A stretch of 64,000 nt of DNA from Gari tellinella. Taxonomy: Eukaryota; Mollusca; Bivalvia; Cardiida; Psammobiidae. Every line of letters begins with the position of its first letter. Positions within the stretch are counted from its first letter, which is position 1. The notes below the pieces were generated by a model that ran no database searches, was not told the origin of the DNA, and saw only the letters and a program-made list of their open reading frames with translations. The DNA is taken from contig OV277870.1 in the NCBI GenBank assembly GCA_922989275.2, positions 24,014,742-24,078,741 of the forward strand, read 5' to 3'. A program made the translations under genes and the position numbers. Below, piece after piece: positions 10,901 to 20,362 of this stretch.

Positions 10901-12433
10901 ATATATAAACATCTTTATATCTGCTTTAAACCCTATGGTGTCACTACTCATTAGAATTGTCTCAAAGAGACGATTCTAATGATTAGTAACACCATAGGAT
11001 TTGATACTATAATAAGTGAGAAAATTTTGGATTTGTGCAGTTTAAGACCTTTGATTTATGCAGTTTAAGACCTTTGAGAGGAGCAGACCACTTTGCTATT
11101 GGCCTGAAGAACGGCTATGTAGAATACAGGTACACAAAATAACCCTTTACTCCATAGATAAACATTTTTACGTATTTATATTTAAAGACAACCTGGCTTT
11201 TAACCTAACCGAGTATGAAACAATGCAGTTCATATGTCGAACTATGGGATAGTTTGAGTTAAGTGAGTTCGAGATATTGAAGTTCGACTGCATGTATTTG
11301 TATTTCAGTTATGAGATGGGAAGTGGTCCAGCTAATATTATGTCTAAGAGTCGTGTTGATGATGGAGCGCCCCATAAAATATCAGTAGAGCGACTTGGCC
11401 GTTCAGGAACACTGACAGTTGATGATGATATGCCTGTGGAAGGACAGTCACAGGGATTCCTGCAAATGCTTAATGCAGATGGCAATATTTTCCTGGGTAA
11501 GAATCAGCATTTAACCCATTCCCCCTTAACCCATTACTCCATAAATACGGCTTTTTACGCCTTTGATATAATCCTCCACTAAAGAAAATAGTTTCACCAT
11601 AATTAAACAGTTATTAATATTTATCAGAAGAAATATTTCCCATATCCTAGCAAACAATAGCTATAAGTAGGCTGAAGTAAAGCAGAATGTGCCTTAAGGC
11701 ACATTATGCTTTACTTTCAACCTGCTTTAAGTTGTTACTTATCTTCAAAACTTGAAACAGGCTATGGGGTAATGGGTTAGAAATATGCCTCTTTACATCT
11801 GAATTATTCCACCACTGCAGAATATAGTTCCAATTTATACAATCATGAATATGCACTATAAGGAAAATACTCTTTAACCTAGCAGATGGTAGCTTGAATA
11901 TTATTATTTGTGGTTGTACAGTTATAATTACCTGGTTAACCAATTACAGCTACCCAAAAATATGCCTTTTATACCTTTAATTTCTTTTCAAATACTGAGA
12001 AACAAGTTAGGCTGTGTCTCATCTGGATCCAAACTGTTTGAAATGGTAATCACAGTTTTGCCATTGAGATACAGTCGAACTTCTATATCTAGAAGTAGGT
12101 TTTGTCGAACATACCCATATTTCAAAGTTAAATCGTGGCTTAGTATGGGTATGTTCTACTTAACCCAGCATGAAATAGTGCAGTTCTTAGGTCGAACTAT
12201 CGGAAATTTCGAGTTAAAAGAGTTCGAGATATCGAAGTTCGACTGTACAATGTTTTAATAATGTTTTCTTTTGTCCACCAGGTGGTGTCTCCTTACCAGA
12301 AGCCATGACAGACAACAAATACTCTGAAAACTTTATGGGCTGTATACAAAATATACTTATAAATGGCAAAGGCCCTCTCCAGCCCATAGATGCAATTCAA
12401 GGTTACAACGTTGATGAGTGCCAGAACACCTAA
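5813..12433 (+). CDS. HSPG2: Perlecan (HSPG2 orthologue), 3' end, six exons
   Basis: This is the C-terminal end of the basement-membrane heparan sulfate proteoglycan core protein, a secreted matrix protein. The exons are 5813-5940, 6995-7140, 8274-8434, 10405-10630, 11309-11496 and 12282-12433; all junctions are GT-AG and the phases agree throughout. In order they encode the end of a laminin-G domain (GFVGCVAELQVN), two EGF-like modules of three disulfides each, and a complete final laminin-G domain ending DECQNT and a stop. The LG-EGF-EGF-LG order and the motif YEMGSG, comparable to YQLGSG in the last LG domain of vertebrate perlecan, favour perlecan over agrin, which shares related modules. 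Most of the protein lies upstream. The introns carry many palindromic elements, and one exon has been partly copied twice downstream. The gene symbol is by homology; confidence that it is perlecan rather than a sister proteoglycan is about 0.8. Confidence 0.85.
5974..6214. mobile_element. Family B element in perlecan intron
   Basis: It runs from CCCATTCCTCCATAATTACG to GGGCTATGGGGTACTGGGG, with a right TTAA flank and a GTAA remnant at the left. The core hairpin is AGGCTGAAAGTAAAGCAGAA with its inverse. Confidence 0.7.
6453..6901. mobile_element. hAT-like inverted-repeat element
   Basis: The ends TAGGGCTGTAAGGATACA and TGTATTCGTTACTCTCTA are imperfect inverses of the hAT type. The inside is rich in ATTCGAATA and ATTCGTATTC repeats. 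No 8-bp target duplication could be read, so the superfamily is tentative. Confidence 0.45.
6995..7140 (+). CDS. HSPG2: Perlecan exon: LG end and start of EGF module
   Basis: The acceptor is TTTAACTTCACAG and the donor GTGAGA. It finishes the laminin-G domain (LQVNDRKIDL..VVDCGE) and begins an EGF-like module (CERQPCKNKAVCEDLPG). It ends in phase 2, matching the next exon. Confidence 0.85.
7150..7425. mobile_element. Family B element in perlecan intron
   Basis: It starts near AACCCATTATCCCC. The core at about 7295-7360 is TTAAAGCAGGCTGAAAGTAA with its inverse, and the right side reads ATACTAGAAACAGG. The left TTAA is mutated. Confidence 0.65.
7458..7595. repeat. Long hairpin palindrome
   Basis: ACCAGTGTTTTATCGTGC at the left is mirrored by GCACGATAAAACACTGGT at the right, and inner arms TTGAGATGC and GCATCTCAA enclose a short spacer. 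It does not match the A to F cores. Confidence 0.7.
7799..7933 (+). repeat. Two long poly-G tracts in perlecan intron
   Basis: Runs of about 17 G (7799-7815) and 30 G (7904-7933) lie on the transcribed sense strand. Their exact length is prone to sequencing error. Such runs can form G-quadruplexes in DNA or pre-mRNA. Confidence 0.8.
8097..8237. repeat. Long hairpin palindrome
   Basis: The outer arms read CCAAGGTTATAAAGC and the inverse; the inner arms read CTCAAGCATTTGATTGGTC and the inverse, meeting at GAGCCTAGGCTC. It ends 36 bp before an exon acceptor at 8274. Confidence 0.7.
8274..8434 (+). CDS. HSPG2: Perlecan exon: two EGF-like modules
   Basis: The acceptor is TATGTTCAG and the donor GTACGA. 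It completes one EGF module (CLCKASHTGKNCE) and adds another (CLTNSPCLNGAPC..YRCDCLLGYTGNNC). The cysteine spacing fits the EGF fold. Confidence 0.85.
8485..8640 (+). repeat. Minisatellite, unit about 20 bp
   Basis: Degenerate copies of TTAGTTTTGGGTATTTAA repeat across the stretch, directly before the long element at 8635. Confidence 0.7.
8635..9857 (+). mobile_element. Family G element, complete copy in perlecan intron
   Basis: It opens with a hairpin (GCTCACCTGAGC..GCTCAGGGTGAGC) and closes with GGTGAGCGATATC and a hairpin (GGGCCTTCAGGCCC) before TCTTGTT. Between are about five tandem units of 165-175 bp, each with GTTTACACTCTAGAGGCCAC and GTTATCTACCTTTGAATTGC. There are no terminal inverted repeats and no protein. 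A nearly collinear copy lies at 47834-49064. The class is uncertain; the terminal hairpin recalls Helitrons, but a CTRR end is absent. Confidence 0.7.
10139..10378. mobile_element. Family C TTAA element, complete
   Basis: It is flanked by TTAA at 10135-10138 and 10379-10382. The central hairpin is CAAACAGTGAAAACC..AGGGCTCC with its inverse, and the right end is GGGACTAGGGTTCAAAGGG. It lies in the intron just before the exon at 10405. Confidence 0.75.
10405..10630 (+). CDS. HSPG2: Perlecan exon: start of final laminin-G domain
   Basis: The acceptor is TTCTATTTCAG and the donor GTATAA. It encodes MSFQGDSYIEFSKG, then TSQSDGILLWHGE and GADHFAIGLKNGYVEYR, the first strands of an LG domain. Its last 61 bases, with the donor, recur at 10816-10876 and 11069-11129. 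Confidence 0.85.
10571..11129 (+). repeat. Tandem triplication of exon 3' end plus D fragment
   Basis: A unit of about 250 bp recurs at 10570, 10816 and 11069. It contains the last 61 bases of the perlecan exon, its GT donor, and a partial D palindrome. Copies two and three are preceded by TTATGCAG and are 66 bp long from that AG to the donor (10811-10876 and 11064-11129). They are in frame with the flanking exons, so they might act as cassette exons. Without transcripts they are best treated as duplicated fragments. Confidence 0.8.
11309..11496 (+). CDS. HSPG2: Perlecan exon: middle of final laminin-G domain
   Basis: The acceptor is GTATTTCAG and the donor GTAAGA. It encodes YEMGSGPANIM, then DDGAPHKISVERLGRSGTL and DGNIFLG, the core of the last LG domain. 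Confidence 0.85.
11511..11789. mobile_element. Family B element in perlecan intron
   Basis: It starts at TTAACCCATTCCCCC with a doubled left end (TTAACCCATTACTCC). The core is GCTGAAGTAAAGCAGAATG with its inverse, and it ends in GGCTATGGGGTAATGGG. A degraded second copy follows to about 11955. Confidence 0.65.
12072..12245. mobile_element. Family F element (pogo-like ends)
   Basis: The terminal repeats are CAGTCGAACTTCTATATC and the inverse, flanked by TA. The central inverted repeat is ATACCCATATTTCAAAGTTA with its inverse. Its right end stands 36 bp before the terminal perlecan exon. Confidence 0.7.
12282..12433 (+). CDS. HSPG2: Perlecan terminal exon with stop codon
   Basis: The acceptor is GTCCACCAG. 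It encodes GGVSLPEAMTDNKYSENFMG, then CIQNILING and DECQNT, ending in TAA at 12431-12433. The paired cysteines close the LG domain. A Ser-Glu-Asn segment near the start could be tested as a glycan site but has no clear Ser-Gly motif. Confidence 0.85.
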
Positions 12434-13445
12434 GAGTGCCTTCACTAATATATGCAAGTGACATTAAATAGAATCAGCTGATGTCAGCGAAACAATAACA
12501 ACAATTTTTATACAATATCTGCTGAGAAACGTTTTGTTTTCTGTATCACATGTTGAATTTTTATATATTTTTGTTAAGGCTTCAGACCCTCAGTGAATGC
12601 ATATATTGACTGTTTGTTGATATTCTATATTGTGCCTTGTGAATTTATGGCCTGTTTTGTAAACAATCATAAGACTAATAATGTCTTAACTTACAGTAAA
12701 ACCTTGCTATTGCAGTCACTCTACAGAAGTGTCATTAATAGTGTTAACTGCAAGTGACATCTTAAAGCAGAATTAAAGTAAAACAGAAAGCTCCTTCAGG
12801 AGCTTTCTGCTTTACTTTCATCATGCTTTTAGAAGTCAACCGCCCCAACACATAGAATTGTAATGATGAATATACTCATCATTTATTTACTGTGTACCTG
12901 TGATGAGTTTTCTTATCCTATGCAAACAGTGTAGACCCAGATTTGAGGGTTCCTAAAGGAGTCCTCAGCCCAGGGTCTGCACTGTTTGTTATTTTGCAAT
13001 ATATGGCAGAAAACAACACTAATTATGCAAAATTAGACTATGCTTAATTAGAAACTTGAATTTCCATAAACAATTTGAACATGAGAATACCAAGCTTCTG
13101 TTGAGTCGTTGTAGCAGTAGGTTTTTACTAAGATCTTAACTAAAATATTGTCTTATGAAACCGGTCATTAGTATGTAACAGTTTTGTGAAGTTTTAGATA
13201 ATTTTTTATAATATCAGTGGTTATTTTTATGCACAACACAATATCCTGGTGATATGCACATGTATTTCTAATGTCATCTCTTTTAATATTGCTTTTATAA
13301 GATGATGACGGCCCACAATACCAGGAACTTGTCATACCATTATCGGCATCGATAAAACAAACTAAATGCTTTTTAACTTATAAATTTATATTCTATACAT
13401 ATGATTCATTAAACGGACTGTATAATATAGTACAAGAATAAAGTA
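12434..13445 (+). other. Probable perlecan 3' UTR and poly(A) signal
   Basis: Non-coding sequence follows the stop codon. The first convincing AATAAA on this strand is at about 13437-13442; another AATAAA occurs near 13862. A family A hairpin (about 12694-12840) and a partial C hairpin (about 12890-12990) would lie in the untranslated transcript. The true end needs RNA evidence. Confidence 0.4.
12694..12850. repeat. Family A element, 3' side degraded
   Basis: It starts with CAGTAAAACCTTGCTATTG after TA. The core is AAAGCTCCTTCAGGAGCTTT, with arms TAAAGCAGAATTAAAGTAAA and an imperfect inverse. Confidence 0.65.
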
Positions 13446-16400
13446 AAAGTTGTGTTTGTGTGAAAATCACACTAAAGTTGTAATAACTAAACTAGAATAT
13501 GGGTGTTTGTGTGAAAATCATGCAAAAGTTGTAATTACCCAGTTTTTAAACACACTGTCAAGGTTGTGTTCAGTGACCATTCATAGCTGCCTTTAAGATG
13601 GTGACTGCTTAACGCAGGACAAAAGTAATGTAGAAAGCTCATACAGGAGCTTTCTGCTTTACTTTTGTCCTGCTTTAAGCAGTCACCTGTATGTAAAGAC
13701 CACCTGGCTTCTTTACCCAGTGGTCGCTTAATACAAGTTTGATTGTGTGAACAACATTTGTATATGTTATTGAGGTTACAGGAGAATATTTCTGTATGCA
13801 TAATGTGAAGCTGTTCTACTATGCTTGTGTGAATGGATGATTTATGATTTTTTGTATAAAAAATAAAATCCAAGGGTACATAAGTGTGTAAGGTGCTGTG
13901 TTACAATAATTATGTAATTTCGTAGCTTATGTAGCAGATTTTTACCCTTTAAACGTGATACTGTATAATTATGACTTTATTTCACTGAAGAAATCCATAT
14001 ACTGCAGTTTTGTGTAACGAAAATAAAAAACCAAAGATTCTCACGAAATCCCTGGCAGTACCAAAGTATTCTCCCTTGGTAGTTTTCATCTTTTTAATTA
14101 CCTTTCAGATTTTGGAATCTCACATTATATCAACCAAGGTGCTTAGTACTAATATATTCATATAATCATTTTTTATACTGTAAAATAACAGAATGCAAGA
14201 TTTATTTGCCACCATTATTTGCTATGCAGTCAATCTTGTATGAGGTGAACACTTAATAGAAGATCAATGTGCAGTATTTTAATACATGTGGTTGGTTAAC
14301 GCAGGATTACATACTACTGTGCATTAAACAGTCACATATCTTAAGAGGTCACTAGCCTATGTTACTTCACTTAGTTGTCACTTAACCTTTTCCTTCACAG
14401 CTAGTTACCTATAGCCAAATGTGTATAATGAAGTTGACTGCTTAAAGCAAGATTAAAGTAAAGCAGAAAGCTCCGTTAGGAGCTTTCTGCTTTACTTTCT
14501 TCTTGCTTTAATTTGACATCTATATTTACTACAATGCGTTAATATTCAATAATGCCCTATTATGGGGGTGTAGGTAGAATTGTTCATTTGACATCTATAT
14601 TTACTACAATGCGTTAATATTCAATAATGGCACTATTATGGGGGTGTAGGTAGAAGTGCTCATAGTTCCTTCTATGGAGGAAATGGTTAATACAAGATTG
14701 ACTGTACATTGATCAGCTGTCCCCTCTTAATAAAGTTCTTTGTATTATCTGATGTTCATGTACATATATGTATGCTTTACTATCCAACCTTTGTTTTGCT
14801 TCTATTCCACAAAGAAGCATGCACAATCATAAAGAATGGTGGCTGCTTAGTGCAGGACAAACGAAATGCAGATGGCCTTTTTAGGAACTTTCTGCATTAC
14901 TTTTATTCTGCATTAAGCTTCCTCCTATCTCAAAGATGGTACATGAAACTTAAGAATACTTGCTTAACACATGGTTTGATTGTAGTTAAACTATGCTTTT
15001 TTACTTCCTATTTTATGTTTTACTATCATCTGAATTTTTTCATTCCATCTTTTTTTTGCTAGCATTTTTTTTTATAGACCAAACATTAGTGCTTCAGGCA
15101 TTTGTTGATGTAGTCTGTAGTTTTCATAAAGGCCAGTTTTACTGTGACCCCCATTTAACACTCGAGCTTCATCATACATAGCCCCTGTGTTGGCTACACT
15201 TCTTTTAGGGATCTGTACCTTTTACAAACCCTTGTCATGCATCTGGCTTTCTAAAGACAGATTGCCACCTATTTCTGGACAATAAATGCAGAAAGCCCTC
15301 AATGGAGCTTTCTGTCTTACATTTGTCCTGAATTAGCTGCCTTTTGTCTTAAAAGACTGCAATAGTATCCTATCTCTTGAAATGGTTCACACGCCGGTTT
15401 GACTGTTATTGAACAGATCATACTTGTTGTCAATTGGGTTTGTATGCAATACATGTATATAGACTCCAAGACAAATTAGAAACATGGTTGAAGATTTTAT
15501 GGGATGTGATGTTGCTTGACCAGTTATATGGTATGTCGCTGACCTATACTCAGTGTTACTTATGTACCTCCTGTCTTAAACCTTTTCCTCCATAGCCAAA
15601 AATTAAAATCACCTATTCCCAACAGTGTTAAATAACAGGTGACTTCTTAAAGCAAGATGGCAGTAAAACAGAAAGCTCCTGTAGGAGCTTTCTGTTTTAC
15701 TGTCATCTTGCTTTAAGCAGTCAACTGTATTCAACACCATCACAGAATACTCATTTGTGGTGATTTGACAGAGGTGTATGAAGAGACGCTTTTGTGGAGG
15801 AAAGGGTTTAAGTCTTGTGTAAAAACAGCATGTAGATTATTAGAGATCCAAACATAAGCTCAGAGCACAGCAGAGATTGACGAGGCATTTTCTGATGAAT
15901 AATTAAAGAGATTGAGAAATGGTTACTATGGACACAGAGGGGCATGTGTACCTGTAATAAATAGTATGCCTTGTTCTATGTAAGTTTTCTGGCTTTGCAA
16001 ATATGTTGCCAAGGAAACAGTTACATTTTAAACTGAGAATAATAAAATTGTCCAAATTTTGGAGTTTGTTTTATTGTTTTTTCTTCACATTCCCTGTTTC
16101 AGCCTTGAAATTGAGATAATTAACTATTTCAACACTACATACTCTTGTGGGTTATTAGGTTCCATTGGGGATGATTTTAAATATCAAAACATGAACCAGT
16201 CAACTTGTAATTTTGAGTAGAGTAATAGATAGTCGTCTTAATTAGAAAACTATGCATATCCTGATGAGAGAGCTCTCTGATCTGAAAATGTAATGAGTAT
16301 ATTATTTTAAACAGGTCCATGGTGTTGAAATAGTTAAAATACAATAATGTCATTCATATCCCTTTAGAAATAGACCCACCCCCGTGCGATATGCTATTTT

Positions 16401-16500
16401 AATCCTTATTGTGCTGGAACAGGATATATACATCCTTTGCAAGCAGTGTAGACCCAGATCAGAAGGATCCTCATTAAGGATCCTCTCTGTTCAGGAGACC
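13446..16500. other. Intergenic DNA with hairpin remnants
   Basis: No gene was recognised. The stretch holds A-type hairpins at about 13590-13730, 14430-14515 and 15640-15735, and more degraded ones near 14830-14920 and 15280-15350. It also holds a 75-bp tandem duplication at 14511-14660 and a C-type hairpin remnant near 16430-16500. Confidence 0.6.
14511..14660 (+). repeat. 75-bp tandem duplication
   Basis: The unit begins ATTTGACATCTATATTTACT and occurs twice at exactly 75-bp spacing (14511 and 14586) with few differences, which suggests a recent local duplication. Confidence 0.85.
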
Positions 16501-17160
16501 TGCGCCGAAGGCTCAGATTGGGCTACATGTATTGTGATCGCATTACATCGGGTGTCTGGCGTCCGTCATCCGTTCACATTTTCAAACAACATCTCCTCTG
16601 AAACCACTGACCCGATTTCAACCAAACTTTGTCAGAAGCATCAGTGACAAGGGAGAACGAAATGTTCAAAGTTTCTGGCTAGAGTTATTCCCCTTACTTA
16701 GGGGCCAGTTTTTCTAACATGAGACTGTATAGACAACTTTTAATGCATCAGAAAAGCTTTTAAATCTTCTTCTCAGAAACTGAAAGGCCTAGACCATTGA
16801 TATTTGGTATGTACCATGACCTAATAGTATTCTACCATGGTTGTTAAAATTATGAATCGGGGTCAAAAATGGGCCCGCCCTTGGGCATATCAGTTTTTCA
16901 TAGGAAAACCTTGAAAATCTTCTATGAAATCGTAGGGCCCTGATCATTTATATTTGACGTGTAGCTTGACCTTATGGTTCTCTACCAAGATTGTTCAATT
17001 TATGACCTCCGATTCAAAAATGACTCGCCCTTGGGCTTATCAGTTTTACCGAGACTTATATAGGAAAACCTTTAAAATCTTCTTCTCTGAAACTGTAAGG
17101 CACAGATCTTTAATATTGGACATTCACTTACTCACTATCTTACTACATTGTTTATAAATA
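16500..17160 (+). repeat. Family G relative, truncated
   Basis: GTGATCGCATTACATCGG, GTCTGGCGTCCGTCATCCG and repeated TTCTCTGAAACTG units resemble the G-like element at 59356-60455. Neither terminal hairpin is intact. Confidence 0.5.
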
Positions 17161-17178
17161 CATGTATACACGTATGTA

Positions 17179-18111
17179 CGAAGGTAGTTCAAATAGTTTT
17201 GATACTGAGTCAATAACTTCATTATAATAAGCGCAAAATGCATGTGTGATATATCATTTTAAAGAACAATTCTTTGCCAACGGTGGTATAATGCACAATA
17301 AGATCGCATTACTCGATCAGCCCCAACATGAACCTAAATGACCTCTCCTCGAGGACACTGGACCTTTTTTGTGTGTTATTGAGCTGAACACAATTTGATA
17401 CTATAATTATTATTACGGCCTTACTATTTTGAATAAGTTATATTTTATGTCATATAAATTAAGACAATTATGCAAACACTACACAGTTTTAAAAGTTATT
17501 ATTATGTAAAATATCAAAAATAGAGCTAGATCTAATACTAAACAGGTACTGAAAATTTAATAAAAAAGTTAATCTACTGTTATGTATAAAAGTAGTGAGT
17601 GAAATCACAACTCATTTTTTATATTAAACCAGGCTATAATTGAAGCATTTGAAATAGGGTTTCATGTTTTAGAATCAAAATGTAGATATATTGATCTAGA
17701 ACATTTTCATAGCTTTAAAAAAAACATGTCCACTTTCGTCATTACCAAAATAAGAAATCTCGTTTTTGAAAAAATGAGATTTAAGACAGTTAACCCTTTT
17801 AATAGAAATAAAATTGTATTTACATTAAAATGTAGAAATAAACTGATATATTTGAAAGCAAAATCTTGAAATTGTACTCTTTAAGAAGTTATTACGTAAA
17901 AAAATAATGTCTGAAAAGTACTATGTTCCAGTGTCCTCGAGTAGGGGTCATTTAGGTGCATGTTGTGACTTATCACGTTTTGTGATCTTATTGTGCATTA
18001 TACCATCGTGTTGGCAAAGAATTGCTCTTTAAAAAGATATATCACACATGCATTTCGCACTTATAATACTGACGTTATTTATCAAGTATCGAAACTATTT
18101 GAACACCCTCG
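17179..18111. mobile_element. Mariner-like inverted-repeat element, 933 bp
   Basis: The terminal repeats start CGARGGTRGTTCAAATAGTT and extend with interruptions for about 190 bp on each side, flanked by TA. The inner arm borders carry GTCCTCGAG and its inverse. No transposase reading frame was found inside, so it is non-autonomous. The ends resemble Tc1/mariner termini (CGAGGGT), by family knowledge. Confidence 0.75.
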
Positions 18112-18187
18112 TATCTCTCTTACTATACAACTGTCATTGTCACAACCCGTTTCCGAACTCTCTTTCAATTATAAAATTTCCCTGTCT

Positions 18188-18428
18188 CAGGGCTGCCATA
18201 AACATTCCTAAGATTTCCAATTTGTATTTTTCAAGTGCGATTTTACGAATCGTACCTTTACCCCATTGTTTCTAGTACTGTTGACATGCGACTACTTAAA
18301 GCAGACTATAAGTAAAGCTGAATGCGCCCTAAAGGCGCATTCTGCTTTACTTTCAGCCTGCTTTAAGCTACTATAAACTAGAAAAAAATCCGAAGATTTA
18401 GGAAAAATCCGGAGAAATGGCAGCCCTG
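18188..18428. mobile_element. Family L element with B-type core and 6-bp TSD
   Basis: The ends are CAGGGCTGCCATAA and TGGCAGCCCTG. CTGTCT is duplicated at 18182-18187 and 18429-18434. The middle is the hairpin TTAAAGCAGACTATAAGTAA..AATGCGCC with its inverse, the same core as family B. Degraded relatives start near 44432 and lie at about 47580-47825. Confidence 0.75.
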
Positions 18429-18612
18429 CTGTCTCTATTTCTTTCTCATTCTCTCCAATCCTGTTTTGTCTCTCTTTGTCTCTCTCGCTTTCTCTTTTTC
18501 TCTCTCTCTTTCTCTTTCTGTCTATGTCTTTCTTTCTCTGTGTGTCTCTGACTCACTCTTTGTATGTGAGTGTCTGTTTGTCTATATCTCTGTCTCTGTC
18601 TGTCTGACACTC
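18429..18612 (+). repeat. TC-rich low-complexity stretch
   Basis: Irregular runs of TCTCTTTC, TGTCTC and TCTGTC fill the stretch, a decayed pyrimidine microsatellite. Confidence 0.8.
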
Positions 18613-18642
18613 CCAATCTCTAAATCTGCATAGCTTGCAGTT

Positions 18643-18823
18643 TTATATAAGAAATGGTACAGCCCGCTGAGGGCCTTCTTGCATTATAGTGACCGACCAG
18701 TCAGCCCCAAAATAGTTTACGGCCCGAAGCCGAAGGCTGAGGGCCGTAAACTATTTTGGGGCTGACTGGGAGGTCACTATAATGCAAGGAGGCCCGAAGT
18801 GGGCTGTACTATTTCTTATAGTA
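18643..18823. repeat. Near-perfect 180-bp palindrome
   Basis: TATAAGAAATGGTACAGCCC at the left is mirrored by GGGCTGTACTATTTCTTATA at the right. The arms continue through CTTGCATTATAGTGACC and CAGTCAGCCCCAAAATAG to a small loop near AGCCGAAGGCT. Pieces of the arm (GTCACTAT..ATAGTGACC) recur near 20095-20135. Confidence 0.8.
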
Positions 18824-19496
18824 TACCGCACATCTGATTTGGATCAAAACTGTTTTCAGCAGTATCTAATGACGTACCGCTATTACCTCCCTTTAATTCA
18901 CTCTTACTAGATTCTAGATATTTTTACTTTTCTTAATGAATTTTGGAGATAATGCTATAAAAAAAATGACAAAACAACTTTTAATAGAACAATTGTATCA
19001 AAAGTAAATACTATTTAATTTTCTAAAAATATTTAAAAGGTTCTGAGTTAAGTTTTGTTTGAAAATTAATAAAGACGTGTAGATTTTGTTTATGAAAGGA
19101 ATCGGCGCACCATACATGTATACGAAATATTGTATCGTCAACATCAACAATCGGGATACTGCAAATTCTATTCAACAAGTTCATAGAACAAATCTTTACA
19201 GTTAAATCTAGATCTAGATCTAGATTTAATTCTAACAGTACTCATAATAATCACAGCATGGCTTGGCTTTTTTTTTATCTGTTTAGGCTAATTACGCACT
19301 GCTTTTAACTACCAGTACTGCTTTTAACTATCAGTGCTGCTTTTAACTGCCAGTACTGAACCAGAAGCGACTGTTCAATAGATCTATCGAAAAACATTTG
19401 TATGTGGGTATAGATCTAGTGAGGTAAATACTAGATATCTAGATCTATCTAACATTAGATCTAGATAGTGGTTAATAAATTGTAACAGGACTGAGT

Positions 19497-19590
19497 GAAA
19501 AAATCGTGGCCCGACCGGGACTCGAACCCAGGGTCTCTGGGCTTACCGTGCCAGCACTCTAACCACTTGAGTACCGAGCAACCCGGTTTA
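19497..19590 (-). repeat. tRNA-like SINE head
   Basis: On the minus strand it shows a box-A-like GCTCGGTACTCAAGTGGTTA and a box-B GGGTTCGAGTCCCGG ending in GGGCCA. The T-stem has a mismatch and no matching 5' acceptor strand is present, so a SINE or tRNA relic is likelier than a working tRNA. Confidence 0.55.
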
Positions 19591-19599
19591 GGACTTATT

Positions 19600-20360
19600 G
19601 ATTATCCACACCAGACAAGTAACCCCCGCTACAAAATCTGGGAAGCCTCTTTTCATACAAATCTCATGCTGGTTTTTTGTTTACCTCCCTTTAACTCAAA
19701 TTTAGCATTATTGATTTATTTTAATCAAACATTGTATTTTTTTATTCTATTGTTATTATTTGAAAGTTAAAACATGTACGCTGTCTGTTAAAAACCGAAA
19801 ATACTATATTTTACAAAATTGCAAAAAATTAGGTTTATTCTGTTGTAAATTATTAAAAAATTATAATAAATTTAGAGAGACATAGACGTGTGCCGATGCA
19901 CATCTTTAATGGGATGACGCATCTGATAAAGCTTAGGTGGGACTATAAACCTCAGCAGAAACAACAACTGTGCCCTAAAGCTACCCCAACATGGCGCAAG
20001 TTTTTATAGATTAATTCGGGTGAGGCGCTAAAAGTAAACAAGCAAGCAACGGGCGGTTCCTCAGTAGCAGCGTCATATGACGTCAACATTTCTTAGCGGT
20101 CACTATACGATAGTGCCCGGTAATAGTGACCGGTAGCTTGTACAAAGATAAAGAAGGAGCGTACGTAGGTTAGGTATACTATATTAAAATATATACTGCA
20201 TAGATTCGACAATTAAGAAAATATAGGTAGGCCTACCATTATTTCTTGATTGGTTTTATCCTGTCACGTATCCTTCTAGCATCGATTCGACGAGATCAAA
20301 GCCAAAACGCCTCTATTATATCATAAATTTCTATACCATTGTAATATTGCACTGTCCATA
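19600..20360. other. Intergenic, nothing recognised
   Basis: AT-rich DNA with a short GC-richer patch near 20040-20140 (GGGCGGTTCC and GTCATATGACGTCA, a palindromic CRE-like word). No gene was supported. Confidence 0.5.
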
Positions 20361-20362
20361 TA

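Noticed and set aside
5813..12433. Agrin or neurexin as the identity of the LG/EGF gene
   Set aside because: The final LG domain (YEMGSG segment, DECQNT end) and the LG-EGF-EGF-LG order fit perlecan better; neurexin would have a transmembrane segment after the last LG.
13535..13873. A minus-strand 112-codon open frame downstream of perlecan
   Set aside because: It is built mostly from a family A hairpin and has no recognisable domain.
19497..19590. Functional tRNA gene on the minus strand
   Set aside because: Box A and box B are present, but no closing acceptor stem and a mismatched T-stem were found by eye; a tRNA covariance search would decide.
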